A DNA stretch of 10,593 bases from Candidatus Bathyarchaeota archaeon. GTDB lineage: Archaea; Thermoproteota; Bathyarchaeia; TCS64. Both the position numbers and the translations under genes were made by a program. The DNA lies in the NCBI GenBank assembly GCA_030669135.1, contig DAOVEE010000048.1:1-10593 (forward strand), in the 5' to 3' direction. Of this stretch, positions 5,651-10,593 are shown in pieces. Each line of letters opens with the position of its first letter. Positions within the stretch are counted from its first letter, which is position 1. Below the pieces are notes generated by a model. That model had not been told where the DNA came from, searched no databases, and worked only from the letters and a program-made list of their open reading frames with translations.

Positions 5651-6910
5651 ATGGTTAAACTTAGTTTCATGGGCGGCACCCACAGGGTGGGAGGCAACGC
5701 CGTCCAAGTAAAATCAGATGAGGCGAACCTGCTTCTGGAGTACGGCGTCAAACCAGGCACCCCACCGGAGTTCCCGGGCCACATAAGAGCCAGGGACGTG
5801 GACGCCATCGTGGTGGGGCACGCCCACCTCGACCACAGCGGCGGGGTCCCGCTCTTCTACTTATCGGAGAAGAAGCCGTACTTCGCGACTCGTACCACGA
5901 GCGAGCTGATGAAGATACTCATAAAGGACATGATCAAGCTCAACAGCTACTATCTGCCCTTCGAGTACCTGGAGCTCGACAAGATGCAGAAGTACCGGAA
6001 CGACATCGTCTACGGCCAGAAGGTGAAGGTCAAGGACATCGAGTTCAGGCTCCTTGACGCGGGGCACATACCCGGGAGCGCCATGGTGGACATCGACGTC
6101 GGGGGCAAGAAGATACTCTACACCAGCGACTTCAACACCATACAGACCCGGATCTGCCGCGGCGCCAAGGTGCCGAGGAAGAAGTACGACGCGGTCATAA
6201 TCGAGTCTACGTACGCGATGCACGAGCACCCTGAGAGGAAGCAGCTGGAGGAGGAGTTCGTGAAGGAGATCAAGTCGACTGTGAACGACGGCGGCAAGGT
6301 GCTTGTACCGGCCTTCGCCGTAGGCCGCAGCCACGAGATGATAAGCGTCCTCCACGCCCACAAGGTAAAAGGCAACATACTGTTGGACGGGATGGCCAGG
6401 GCCGTGAACCAGGTGATGCTCGATATACCCGAGTCTGTGAAGACCCCCAAGACATACGCCAAGGCCATGGCCGGGGTCCACATAATAAGGGGCTGGAGGG
6501 ACAGACGGCAGGCCGTCAAGAAGGCGGACGTGATAGTAGCCCCATCCGGGATGCTCCAGGGAGGCACCGTCATGTTCTACATGGAGAAGCTGGCCCTGAG
6601 CGCCAACAACTCCGTCTACATAGTGAGCTTCCAGGTGCCCGGTACAAACGGCGCCAAGCTACTGGAGACGGGAATGTTCCCGATAAAGGACCGTGACACG
6701 AAGGTGAACGCCAAGGTGAAGCACTTCGACTTCAGCAGCCACAGCGGGAGGACGCCGCTGCAGCAGTTCATCAGGGGGCTCAAGGGAAAGCCAGACGTCT
6801 ACGTCATCCACGGCGAGGAGGAGAGCTGCGACTTCCTGGCCGAGTGGGTACGGGACGAGCTTGACCTTAACGGCGTCGCCCCGAAGCAGGAAGAAGAGTT
6901 CACGTTCTAG
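5651..6910 (+). CDS. Beta-CASP metallo-beta-lactamase ribonuclease, aCPSF2 type
   Basis: A 419-aa protein with an MBL core and an inserted beta-CASP domain but no N-terminal KH domains, so it is the aCPSF2-like form rather than aCPSF1. Metal ligands: HAHLDH at 57-62 (motif 2), His139 in AGHIPGSAM (motif 3) and Asp160 in YTSDFN (motif 4). Beta-CASP motifs: Glu185 in IIESTYA (A), His364 in FSSHSG (B) and His387 in VIHGEE (C). The family contains zinc-dependent endo- and 5'-3' exoribonucleases involved in mRNA 3'-end processing, termination or decay; the exact activity cannot be read from sequence. The ATG at 5651 is the start, with a somewhat distant AGGT at 5637-5640. A T-tract follows the stop. 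Confidence 0.93.
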   Translation: MVKLSFMGGTHRVGGNAVQVKSDEANLLLEYGVKPGTPPEFPGHIRARDVDAIVVGHAHLDHSGGVPLFYLSEKKPYFATRTTSELMKILIKDMIKLNSYYLPFEYLELDKMQKYRNDIVYGQKVKVKDIEFRLLDAGHIPGSAMVDIDVGGKKILYTSDFNTIQTRICRGAKVPRKKYDAVIIESTYAMHEHPERKQLEEEFVKEIKSTVNDGGKVLVPAFAVGRSHEMISVLHAHKVKGNILLDGMARAVNQVMLDIPESVKTPKTYAKAMAGVHIIRGWRDRRQAVKKADVIVAPSGMLQGGTVMFYMEKLALSANNSVYIVSFQVPGTNGAKLLETGMFPIKDRDTKVNAKVKHFDFSSHSGRTPLQQFIRGLKGKPDVYVIHGEEESCDFLAEWVRDELDLNGVAPKQEEEFTF

Positions 6911-6911
6911 C

Positions 6912-6917
6912 TTTTTT
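6912..6917 (+). terminator. T-tract terminator of the aCPSF2-type gene
   Basis: TAG is followed by CTTTTTTCC, a six-T tract starting 2 nt after the stop. Confidence 0.5.
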
Positions 6918-6927
6918 CCTGACAAAC

Positions 6928-6935
6928 TTTATATC
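6928..6935 (+). promoter_or_regulatory. TATA box of the second structured RNA candidate, with a dyad downstream
   Basis: TTTATATC predicts transcription start at about 6957. Between them is a perfect inverted repeat, CCGCA (6943-6947) and TGCGG (6952-6956) with loop CCAA, which could be a regulator site. Confidence 0.45.
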
Positions 6936-6956
6936 GTGGCCGCCGCACCAATGCGG

Positions 6957-7053
6957 ATTCTAGGTTTGACGGAGACTGCGGTGGGGAACCATTTTCCAGC
7001 CTCCTCCTTGTGGCAAGGCTCGTGGAGGAGCCCAAGACCGCCGAGGTCTAAGC
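6957..7053 (+). ncRNA. Structured ncRNA candidate between the aCPSF2-type gene and rpl38e
   Basis: About 95 nt with no convincing ORF, bracketed by its own TATA box and by the separate promoter of rpl38e. Complementarity suggests a three-way junction. The closing helix is AGAC (6973-6976) with GUCU (7046-7049), plus GCGGU (6978-6982) with ACCGC (7037-7041). Arm 1 is GGGGAA (6983-6988) with UUUUCC (6992-6997). Arm 2 is CUCCU (7001-7005) with AGGAG (7026-7030), enclosing CCUUG-UGG-CAAGG (7006-7018). A local GACC/GGUC hairpin (7036-7048) competes with the closing helix. I do not recognise the class; tRNA, 5S, box C/D and SRP patterns do not fit. Confidence 0.4.
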
Positions 7054-7059
7054 GAAACC

Positions 7060-7067
7060 ATTAAAAC
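7060..7067 (+). promoter_or_regulatory. TATA box of rpl38e
   Basis: ATTAAAAC predicts transcription start at about 7090, just upstream of the Shine-Dalgarno GGAGAG (7093-7098). Confidence 0.5.
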
Positions 7068-7104
7068 CAAGCACCCTTTCTTTCATGGACACGGAGAGAA
7101 AACG

Positions 7105-7299
7105 TTGCCCATCGAAGTATTCGACAAGGACGAGTTCGTGGAGCTCTCAGAGAAGGCCACCGAGTGCAGGATCAAGCGGAACCCAGACAACGTCAAGCTA
7201 AAGCTGAGTACGAGTAGATACATATACACCCTCAAGCTGGAGCCCGGGGACGAGGCCGAGGTCATCTCCAAGCTTGGCTGCCCCACGGTTGAGATCTGA
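7105..7299 (+). CDS. rpl38e: Large-subunit ribosomal protein L38e
   Basis: A 64-aa protein matching L38e end to end in pattern. It has a short N-terminal helix (VFDKDEFVELSEKATE), then the diagnostic core IKRNPDNVKLKLSTSRYIYT, where eukaryotic L38e has K-x-DNVKFKVRCSRYLYTL, and a final helix, GDEAEVISKL. L38e is a small 60S/50S protein shared by eukaryotes and a subset of archaea, mainly TACK lineages, so it is the best taxonomic marker here. The start is TTG at 7105, 6 nt after GGAGAG (7093-7098). It appears to be monocistronic, followed by a convergent gene. Confidence 0.9.
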   Translation: MPIEVFDKDEFVELSEKATECRIKRNPDNVKLKLSTSRYIYTLKLEPGDEAEVISKLGCPTVEI

Positions 7300-7377
7300 T
7301 TCTAGGTATACACCTGTTCTCAGGTAGCATCCTTATAATGGTCTAGACAATATACTGCTGTATGATTTCTAGAAATG

Positions 7378-7394
7378 AAAAAAGGGAGTAAAAA
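7378..7394 (-). terminator. Double T-tract terminator of the minus-strand small gene
   Basis: Read on the minus strand, TTTTT (7394-7390) and TTTTTT (7383-7378) follow the TAA at 7407-7405, with a short ACTCCC between them. Confidence 0.5.
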
Positions 7395-7404
7395 GTTAAG
7401 GAAT

Positions 7405-7656
7405 TTATTTCTTTTCCAGGTAGGCGATATTATTCACTACTGAGACTTCTATCTTGCTCTGAAGATCACGGGCGTCGATTCTCTTCTTGAGCTGAGTCCT
7501 CAGATAGTTAGCGTCTTTATCAGCCACTTCTACCTTTACTAGATTGTGTTCACTTTCTAGGAAGCTGTCGATGATAGGGTCATACTTGCTGCCTTTTCTA
7601 TACTTTCTTGACGGCTTTTTCTCAACAGGTTTTAAGTCGAACTTTACGTCACTCAA
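7405..7656 (-). CDS. Uncharacterised small basic protein
   Basis: 83 aa that I do not recognise as a named family. The N-terminus is lysine-rich and probably disordered (KPVEKKPSRKYRKGSKYD, about 8-26). The remainder looks like a compact alpha/beta domain: a helix (PIIDSFLES), the strand KVEV, a helix (ANYLRTQLKKRIDARDL) and the strands KIEVSVVN and IAYLEKK. The basic RTQLKKR helix would suit nucleic-acid binding, but that is inference. The start is TTG at 7656, about 27 nt from a minus-strand TATA box (7677-7688), so probably leaderless. The gene is visibly more AT-rich than its neighbours, yet it has its own promoter and terminator and looks real. Confidence 0.7.
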   Translation of the reverse strand: MSDVKFDLKPVEKKPSRKYRKGSKYDPIIDSFLESEHNLVKVEVADKDANYLRTQLKKRIDARDLQSKIEVSVVNNIAYLEKK

Positions 7657-7828
7657 TTTCTTCGCCTATTTTAATTCTATATTTATTTCATTTATATAAG
7701 TTGTTATAGATTGTTGTTCGAAGGATGTTTGTTACTCTCTCATGTTGAGAATAATGGGTCAGATACATGCGTCAACCTGAATGTTTACACTTGTAATACA
7801 CAATGTTGAGGTGAATAAGAAAGATCGT
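7657..7828. other. AT-rich intergenic region with minus-strand TATA elements
   Basis: 172 bp without a gene. At 7677-7700 it holds TATA-like elements for the small minus-strand gene, notably AAATAAATATAG on the minus strand at 7688-7677 and TTATATAAAT further upstream. The rest contains a weak TCTCA/TGAGA inverted repeat near 7736-7748 and nothing else I can support. Confidence 0.5.
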
Positions 7829-8956
7829 TTATAGGCAGATACGTTTGACGGCTTCCTTGAAGGTCGACAAGCCGAGCTCAAGCTGCTCCAGCGAGACGTA
7901 CTCGTCGGGCGTATGGGCCTGATCTATGCTGCCTGGGCCGCATATCACCGTGGGGATGCCTGCCTTCGTGTAGTTCACCGCCTCCGTGTAGTAGGGTGCA
8001 CCCACTATCCTTGTGCCTAGGATGTCTCTGAGGATCGCCACTATCCGGCTGTCCAGGGGGACGTTGAGGGGCTCGCTTGCTCCGTGGCGGGTCAGCTCGG
8101 CCTTGAACTCGGGGTCCTTGGAGGATAGAGAGGCGATGATGTCCTCGAACCACTTCCTCGACACCTCCGGGTCCTTGTGCTCTGGTATGAGCCTGAAGTT
8201 CAGGGTCAGCCTGGCCTGGTCGGGGATTATGTTTGACTTGAAGCCGCCGTTCATCATGGTGCACTCCACGGTGGTGGGGCCTAGGAGGGGGTGCCTGGTC
8301 TCGTCCAGCTTGCTCTGGAGCCCCCTGAGGGCGTAGAGATAGTCGGCCGCCTTCTGGTTGGCGTTGATCCCTAGCTCGGGCTTGCTGCTGTGGGCGGCCC
8401 TGCCGTGGATGAGGACCTCGGCTCCGCCGCTGCCCTTGTGGATGGGGATTATCTCCATCATGCTGGGCTCGGGTATGATGCCGTACATGGCGTCGGCGGT
8501 GGTGATCTTATTCTCCTCGATGACCTTCGTCACGTACCAGCCGCCGGTGTCCTCGCCCGCCGTGAACACGACGCTGAGCTGCCTCTTGTAGCTCTCCTTC
8601 GCCAGCTCCTTCACGGCCTGGAGTATGCAGGCGTCCGGGCCCTTCATGTCGCAGGCGCCGCGGCCGTAGAGCCTCCCGTCCTTAACAACCGGTTCGAATG
8701 GACCTGTTACCTTCCAGAGGTTCGGGTCCCCGGCGAGGACGACGTCCATGTGGCCCGAGAGGACTAGGCCCGGCCCCTTCCCCCGGCCTATCTTGCCTAT
8801 CACGTTGGCGCGGTCCTTCTCGACGACCTGTAGCTCCGCCTCGAAACCGATGTCCTCGAGGAAGTCCTTTATCCATTGAGCACACGGCTGTTCCTTTGTG
8901 GGTGGCCCGCTGGTGTCGAAGGCTATCAACTCCTTGGCTATGTCTATGACTGTCAA
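7829..8956 (-). CDS. M20 family metallopeptidase, ArgE/DapE-like deacylase
   Basis: A complete 375-aa M20 enzyme. Metal and catalytic positions: His69 and Asp71 in SGHMDVV, the bridging Asp103 in GRGACDMKG, the catalytic Glu135 with Asp136 in TAGEDTGG (the second acid is Glu in many relatives), Glu163 in IIPEPSMM and His348 in DQAHTPDEYV. The dimerisation lid is inserted around HGRAAHSSKPELGINA (about 184-199). The family removes N-acyl groups from amino acids or cleaves small peptides (acetylornithine deacetylase, succinyl-diaminopimelate desuccinylase, aminoacylase, carboxypeptidase). The end TEAVNYTKAGIPTVICGPG is ArgE-like, but no arginine or lysine genes are nearby, so the substrate is open. 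The start is TTG at 8956, with a weak AGTGA 6 nt upstream and a TATA-like CCTTAATAC at 8996-8988. Confidence 0.92.
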   Translation of the reverse strand: MTVIDIAKELIAFDTSGPPTKEQPCAQWIKDFLEDIGFEAELQVVEKDRANVIGKIGRGKGPGLVLSGHMDVVLAGDPNLWKVTGPFEPVVKDGRLYGRGACDMKGPDACILQAVKELAKESYKRQLSVVFTAGEDTGGWYVTKVIEENKITTADAMYGIIPEPSMMEIIPIHKGSGGAEVLIHGRAAHSSKPELGINANQKAADYLYALRGLQSKLDETRHPLLGPTTVECTMMNGGFKSNIIPDQARLTLNFRLIPEHKDPEVSRKWFEDIIASLSSKDPEFKAELTRHGASEPLNVPLDSRIVAILRDILGTRIVGAPYYTEAVNYTKAGIPTVICGPGSIDQAHTPDEYVSLEQLELGLSTFKEAVKRICL

Positions 8957-9005
8957 AGCGATTCACTTCTGTATTGTTTGGAAACGCGTATTAAGGGTTT
9001 GATGT

Positions 9006-9084
9006 TGGTGCTCCCGCCGGGATTCGAACCCGGGTTCTCCGGCTCGAAAGGCCGGAATGCTTGGCCGGTCTACACCACAGGAGC
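9006..9084 (-). tRNA. tRNA-Glu (anticodon UUC)
   Basis: Full cloverleaf on the minus strand: acceptor GCTCCTG with CGGGAGC, anticodon arm CCGGC-CTTTCGA-GCCGG giving anticodon TTC, T arm CCGGG-TTCGAAT-CCCGG, discriminator A at 9009 and an encoded CCA (9008-9006). No intron. A minus-strand TATA box (AATTATAAAG, 9119-9110) lies about 30 nt upstream. Confidence 0.97.
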
Positions 9085-9109
9085 GCGTATCATTGTTAGA
9101 TTATAGCGG

Positions 9110-9119
9110 CTTTATAATT
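9110..9119 (-). promoter_or_regulatory. TATA box of tRNA-Glu
   Basis: AATTATAAAG on the minus strand predicts transcription start at about 9088, 4 nt before the mature 5' end. Confidence 0.5.
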
Positions 9120-9136
9120 GTTACCGGTGCGGGGAT

Positions 9137-9148
9137 GTTTTTATATTT
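9137..9148 (+). promoter_or_regulatory. TATA box of the CAU tRNA, with a dyad between it and the gene
   Basis: GTTTTTATATTT predicts transcription start at about 9170, 3-4 nt before the tRNA. A perfect dyad, CTCTGT-TATC-ACAGAG (9154-9169), sits between the TATA box and the start. Confidence 0.55.
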
Positions 9149-9173
9149 GGGTTCTCTGTTATCACAGAGGGTT

Positions 9174-9252
9174 GGGCCTGTAGCTCAGCATGGCCTAGAG
9201 CACCTGGCTCATAACCAGGTGGACGTGGGTTCAAATCCCTCCAGGCCCACCA
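9174..9252 (+). tRNA. tRNA with anticodon CAU (tRNA-Ile2 or elongator tRNA-Met)
   Basis: Acceptor GGGCCTG with CAGGCCC, D arm GCTC...GAGC, anticodon arm CCTGG-CTCATAA-CCAGG, T arm GTGGG-TTCAAAT-CCCTC, discriminator A (9249) and an encoded CCA (9250-9252). The G1-C72 pair excludes the archaeal initiator, which has A1-U72. The GGGCC acceptor resembles archaeal isoleucine tRNAs, so the Ile2 form (C34 modified to agmatidine by TiaS) is favoured over elongator Met, but this is not certain. Its 3' end is duplicated at 10210-10227. Confidence 0.93.
9235..9252 (+). repeat. Left attachment-like repeat: 3' end of the CAU tRNA gene
   Basis: The last 18 nt of the tRNA, ATCCCTCCAGGCCCACCA, recur at 10210-10227 with one mismatch. 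The 3' half of a tRNA is the usual attB target of archaeal integrases. Confidence 0.6.
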
Positions 9253-9280
9253 CATCTCACCCCTCGTGGGAGTCTTTCCG

Positions 9281-9583
9281 TTACGAGTCAGCCTTCAGGA
9301 ACTTTTCTATGAAGGAGGTTATCTCGGCTGAAAGGTGAGGGTTAAGGGACACGGTGGCTCCCTTCTTTGACTGCCAAACGAGTCTTTCATTTAGTAACTC
9401 TTCGAGGCATTTACCCACCCTCTTCCCATCGTTGAGGACCTGAATTCCGAGGTACCTTGTCATCCTCTGTCTGTTGTAGTATTTCCCGCCCCACCTGCCT
9501 CTTTTCAGGAGGAAGTTCAGAATCATGGCCATCGCTTCCTCGTCTGACAGGACACTCGGGGGAGTAAAATTCAAATAATACAT
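9281..9583 (-). CDS. Small winged-helix-like DNA-binding protein candidate
   Basis: 100 aa with no family I can name. The pattern is that of a winged helix: the helix EEAMAMILNFLLKRG, a GGKYYNRQRMTRYLGI segment (helix-turn-helix-like), the helix KRVGKCLEELLNERLV, a wing WQSKKGATVSLNP, and a final helix SAEITSFIEKFLKA. It is probably a transcriptional regulator inside the tRNA-bounded segment, divergent from the second winged-helix gene. ATG 9583 is the default start. The shared TATA box (9599-9607) would place transcription start near 9577, slightly inside this ORF, so TTG 9574 may be the true start. The gene lies 28 bp beyond the tRNA 3' end. Confidence 0.6.
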   Translation of the reverse strand: MYYLNFTPPSVLSDEEAMAMILNFLLKRGRWGGKYYNRQRMTRYLGIQVLNDGKRVGKCLEELLNERLVWQSKKGATVSLNPHLSAEITSFIEKFLKADS

Positions 9584-9598
9584 TTATAAAACGCATTA

Positions 9599-9607
9599 TT
9601 TATATTT
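9599..9607. promoter_or_regulatory. TATA-like element shared by two divergent winged-helix genes
   Basis: TTTATATTT reads as AAATATAAA on the minus strand. On the plus strand its centre (9603) is 26 nt before the Shine-Dalgarno GGTGA (9629-9633). On the minus strand it points to a start near 9577. Confidence 0.45.
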
Positions 9608-9639
9608 TGAGGTAAGGTAATGTAAAACGGTGAGCAAGG

Positions 9640-10005
9640 CTGTCACAGTTAAACGATACGATACTCGTTCAATTATTCGGGTCTTCACCGGAGACCAGGA
9701 TAATCAGCTTCTTCATGGACTTCCCTCTGAACGACTTCATGCAGAAAGAGGTATGCGAGGCGACGGGGCTTAACCCTCGGACCGTCAGCGCGAGGCTCTC
9801 GAAGTTGCATGAGATGGGGGTCCTCGTGGACACCCGGAAGGTGGGTAAGGCTACGTTCTACCGGCTCAACGGAGAGGACTACGTGGTCGGCAAGATCGAG
9901 GAACTGGTCACCGCCATTTCGCTGGACACGGCTTTAGAAGAGCAGACGAGGTTGGAGACTCAGGCTGCGTCGCTCGCGTCTAAGGACGCCTACGTCGAGA
10001 GATAG
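9640..10005 (+). CDS. Winged-helix transcriptional regulator, apparent CTG start
   Basis: From CTG 9640 the protein has 121 aa. It begins SQLNDTILVQLFGSSPETRI, which is the usual N-terminus of archaeal winged-helix proteins. HTH helices follow (MDFPLNDFMQKEVCEATGL, NPRTVSARLSKLHEMGVL), then a wing (VDTRKVGKATFYRLN) and a C-terminal helix reaching the dimer/coiled part (EELVTAISLDTALEEQTRLE). Starting at the first ATG (9715) would remove helix 1 and its approach. The frame is open from 9634 and has no ATG, GTG or TTG before 9715. CTG 9640 has GGTGA (9629-9633) 6 nt upstream. GTG 9630 is in another frame, so a one-base indel is the competing explanation. Targets are unknown. Confidence 0.78.
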   Translation: MSQLNDTILVQLFGSSPETRIISFFMDFPLNDFMQKEVCEATGLNPRTVSARLSKLHEMGVLVDTRKVGKATFYRLNGEDYVVGKIEELVTAISLDTALEEQTRLETQAASLASKDAYVER

Positions 10006-10091
10006 CTTTTCTCTACACTGTTTCAGCAGTGCTCTATTTAATTCATGTAAAACCAACGAAATCTTATATTCTGATAAAATCGATAGCGGCG

Positions 10092-10175
10092 ATGGATAAT
10101 CCCGTCCAAAAAATCCACCCCTCCAACGTCAGTGTACACCGTCTTGATACTAATTTATCTGCATCTTTGAGTTGA
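10092..10175 (+). CDS. Very short leaderless ORF candidate (27 aa)
   Basis: ATG 10092 opens a 27-codon frame (MDNPVQKIHPSNVSVHR...) ending in TGA. It is exactly 25-26 nt after the centre of a TATA-like CTTATATT (10063-10070), the leaderless spacing seen elsewhere here. There is no recognisable domain and it may be a chance ORF or a decayed gene start. It lies inside the tRNA-bounded segment, in an AT-rich stretch. Confidence 0.2.
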   Translation: MDNPVQKIHPSNVSVHRLDTNLSASLS

Positions 10176-10209
10176 AATTAGAAAACAAGAATATTGAACG
10201 TGATAATCA

Positions 10210-10227
10210 ATCCCTCCGGGCCCACCA
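10210..10227 (+). repeat. Right attachment-like repeat: displaced 3' end of the CAU tRNA
   Basis: ATCCCTCCGGGCCCACCA matches the tRNA 3' end (9235-9252) at 17 of 18 positions. Further left, TCAA also matches after a one-base gap. The single difference (A67 to G67) keeps pairing with T6 as a wobble. No other tRNA parts lie upstream, so this is a 3' fragment, not a decayed whole tRNA. Confidence 0.6.
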
Positions 10228-10230
10228 ACC

Positions 10231-10238
10231 TCTATAAG
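10231..10238 (+). promoter_or_regulatory. TATA box of the methyltransferase gene
   Basis: TCTATAAG predicts transcription start at about 10261, 6 nt before GTG 10267. It begins 4 nt after the attachment-like repeat. Confidence 0.45.
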
Positions 10239-10266
10239 CTCCGGGTCATTCCATGACTCGGTTAGG

Positions 10267-10593
10267 GTGTCGGCTAAACACTGGACCGAGGAGACTTTCA
10301 TCGAGAACCCGCTACTCTTCATCCCCGAGCTGCTGGGACGGCTGGATAAGGCCGAGGAGGAGGCTGAGCACTTGATAACCATTTTCGGCGAGCACGGGGT
10401 TCAGGATGACGGCTTCGTTCTGGACTTGGCGTGCGGCGTCGGAAGGCACTCCATCGCGTTGGCTAGACACGGGTTTAGAGTCATAGGCATAGATATTTCA
10501 CCCGAGTACATCGCGAAGGCGGAGGAACTCGCCGCCATAGAAGGCGTTTCTGGGAGCTGCACGTTCATTCCCGGCGACATGAGGAGGTTAAAA
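10267..10593 (+). CDS. Class I SAM-dependent methyltransferase, 3' part cut off
   Basis: The first 109 codons of a gene that runs off the right edge. Motif I is LDLACGVGRHS at residues 52-62, followed by IALARHGFRVIGIDISPEYI with the acidic residue Asp76 that binds the SAM ribose. The first 40 residues (KHWTEETFIENPLLFIPELL) resemble the N-terminal cap of small-molecule methyltransferases of the Methyltransf_25/11 type. The substrate is unknown. The GTG start at 10267 is the only candidate in frame at this end (no ATG or TTG). No clear Shine-Dalgarno is present, and the TATA box at 10231-10238 implies a very short leader. Confidence 0.85.
   Translation, partial: MSAKHWTEETFIENPLLFIPELLGRLDKAEEEAEHLITIFGEHGVQDDGFVLDLACGVGRHSIALARHGFRVIGIDISPEYIAKAEELAAIEGVSGSCTFIPGDMRRLK

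Larger units (their letters stand above)
9253..10227 (+). mobile_element. Probable remnant of a tRNA-targeted integrated element (975 bp)
   Basis: The segment between the CAU tRNA and the copy of its 3' end. It carries two divergent winged-helix genes and AT-rich DNA but no integrase, so it would be a remnant or a non-autonomous insertion. Partial deletion of a larger element is equally possible. Confidence 0.45.
10006..10266. other. AT-rich intergenic stretch of the tRNA-bounded segment and methyltransferase promoter
   Basis: Contains a CACTG/CAGTG hairpin (10016-10031) after the winged-helix stop, possibly a terminator. It also holds the TATA-like CTTATATT at 10063, the tRNA 3'-end repeat at 10210-10227, and a TATA box for the methyltransferase at 10231-10238. 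Nothing else is recognisable. Confidence 0.5.

Noticed and set aside
5861..6573. Minus-strand ORFs of 206 and 151 codons over the RNase gene.
   Set aside because: The true frame shows a complete MBL/beta-CASP motif set; these are antisense shadows.
7312..7325. ACCTG-TTCT-CAGGT hairpin after rpl38e.
   Set aside because: A short stem with no following T-tract; not enough for a terminator or RNA call.
7362..7391. ATG 7362 at the leaderless distance from a TATA-like CTTATAATG near 7332.
   Set aside because: The frame ends after 9 codons; a chance match in an AT-rich intergenic region.
7742..7812. Two copies of ATGTTGAG in the AT-rich spacer.
   Set aside because: 8-nt repeats are expected by chance; there is no array or symmetry, and no CRISPR-like pattern anywhere in the window.

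Overview
This window is archaeal and most likely from a TACK-group organism. Evidence includes a split archaeosine transglycosylase, an SmAP3-type Sm protein, an MBF1 homologue, an aCPSF2-type nuclease, a DUF1922 zinc ribbon, archaeal TATA-box promoters and, most tellingly, ribosomal protein L38e, which among archaea is largely a TACK marker. The GC-rich coding regions plus F420-dependent methylene-H4MPT dehydrogenase (Mtd) suggest an anaerobe with an archaeal C1 (Wood-Ljungdahl or methanogenic) pathway. A Bathyarchaeia-like lineage fits, but that placement is inference.

Layout. 1-519 (-) is the 5' part of an AbgB-like M20 amidohydrolase. Divergent from it is mtd (633-1460 +), which abuts tail to tail, with no spacer, the PUA-domain protein (1461-1931 -). 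A symmetric TATA box separates the PUA gene from the operon mbf1 - Fap7/AK6-like NTPase - DUF1922 zinc ribbon (1995-3293 +). Then come an SmAP3-like gene, the archaeosine TGT catalytic subunit (3875-5455 +), a structured RNA candidate, and the aCPSF2-type nuclease (5651-6910 +). A second structured RNA candidate precedes rpl38e (7105-7299 +). An AT-rich small gene and an ArgE/DapE-like M20 peptidase lie on the minus strand, followed by tRNA-Glu (-) and a tRNA with anticodon CAU (+). The last stretch has two divergent winged-helix genes, then a duplicate of the tRNA 3' end, then a truncated class I methyltransferase.

Functional themes. Most of the window is information processing: tRNA archaeosine modification (TGT plus a separate PUA subunit), RNA processing (aCPSF2, SmAP), ribosome biogenesis or structure (Fap7-like, L38e), and transcription (MBF1). 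Mtd gives the metabolic hint. The two M20 hydrolases point to peptide or amide catabolism.

The most notable observations are these. (1) Two genes seem to lack any canonical start codon: an ATA start for the Fap7-like NTPase and a CTG start for a winged-helix protein, each behind a well-placed Shine-Dalgarno sequence. (2) A 975-bp segment carrying two winged-helix genes is bounded by a tRNA gene and a copy of its 3' end, as left by tRNA-targeted integration. (3) There are two promoter-driven structured RNA candidates. One ends in a GC hairpin whose loop contains the TATA box of the next gene. (4) TATA-to-start spacing is regular: about 26-27 nt from the TATA centre to either the start codon (leaderless) or the Shine-Dalgarno motif.
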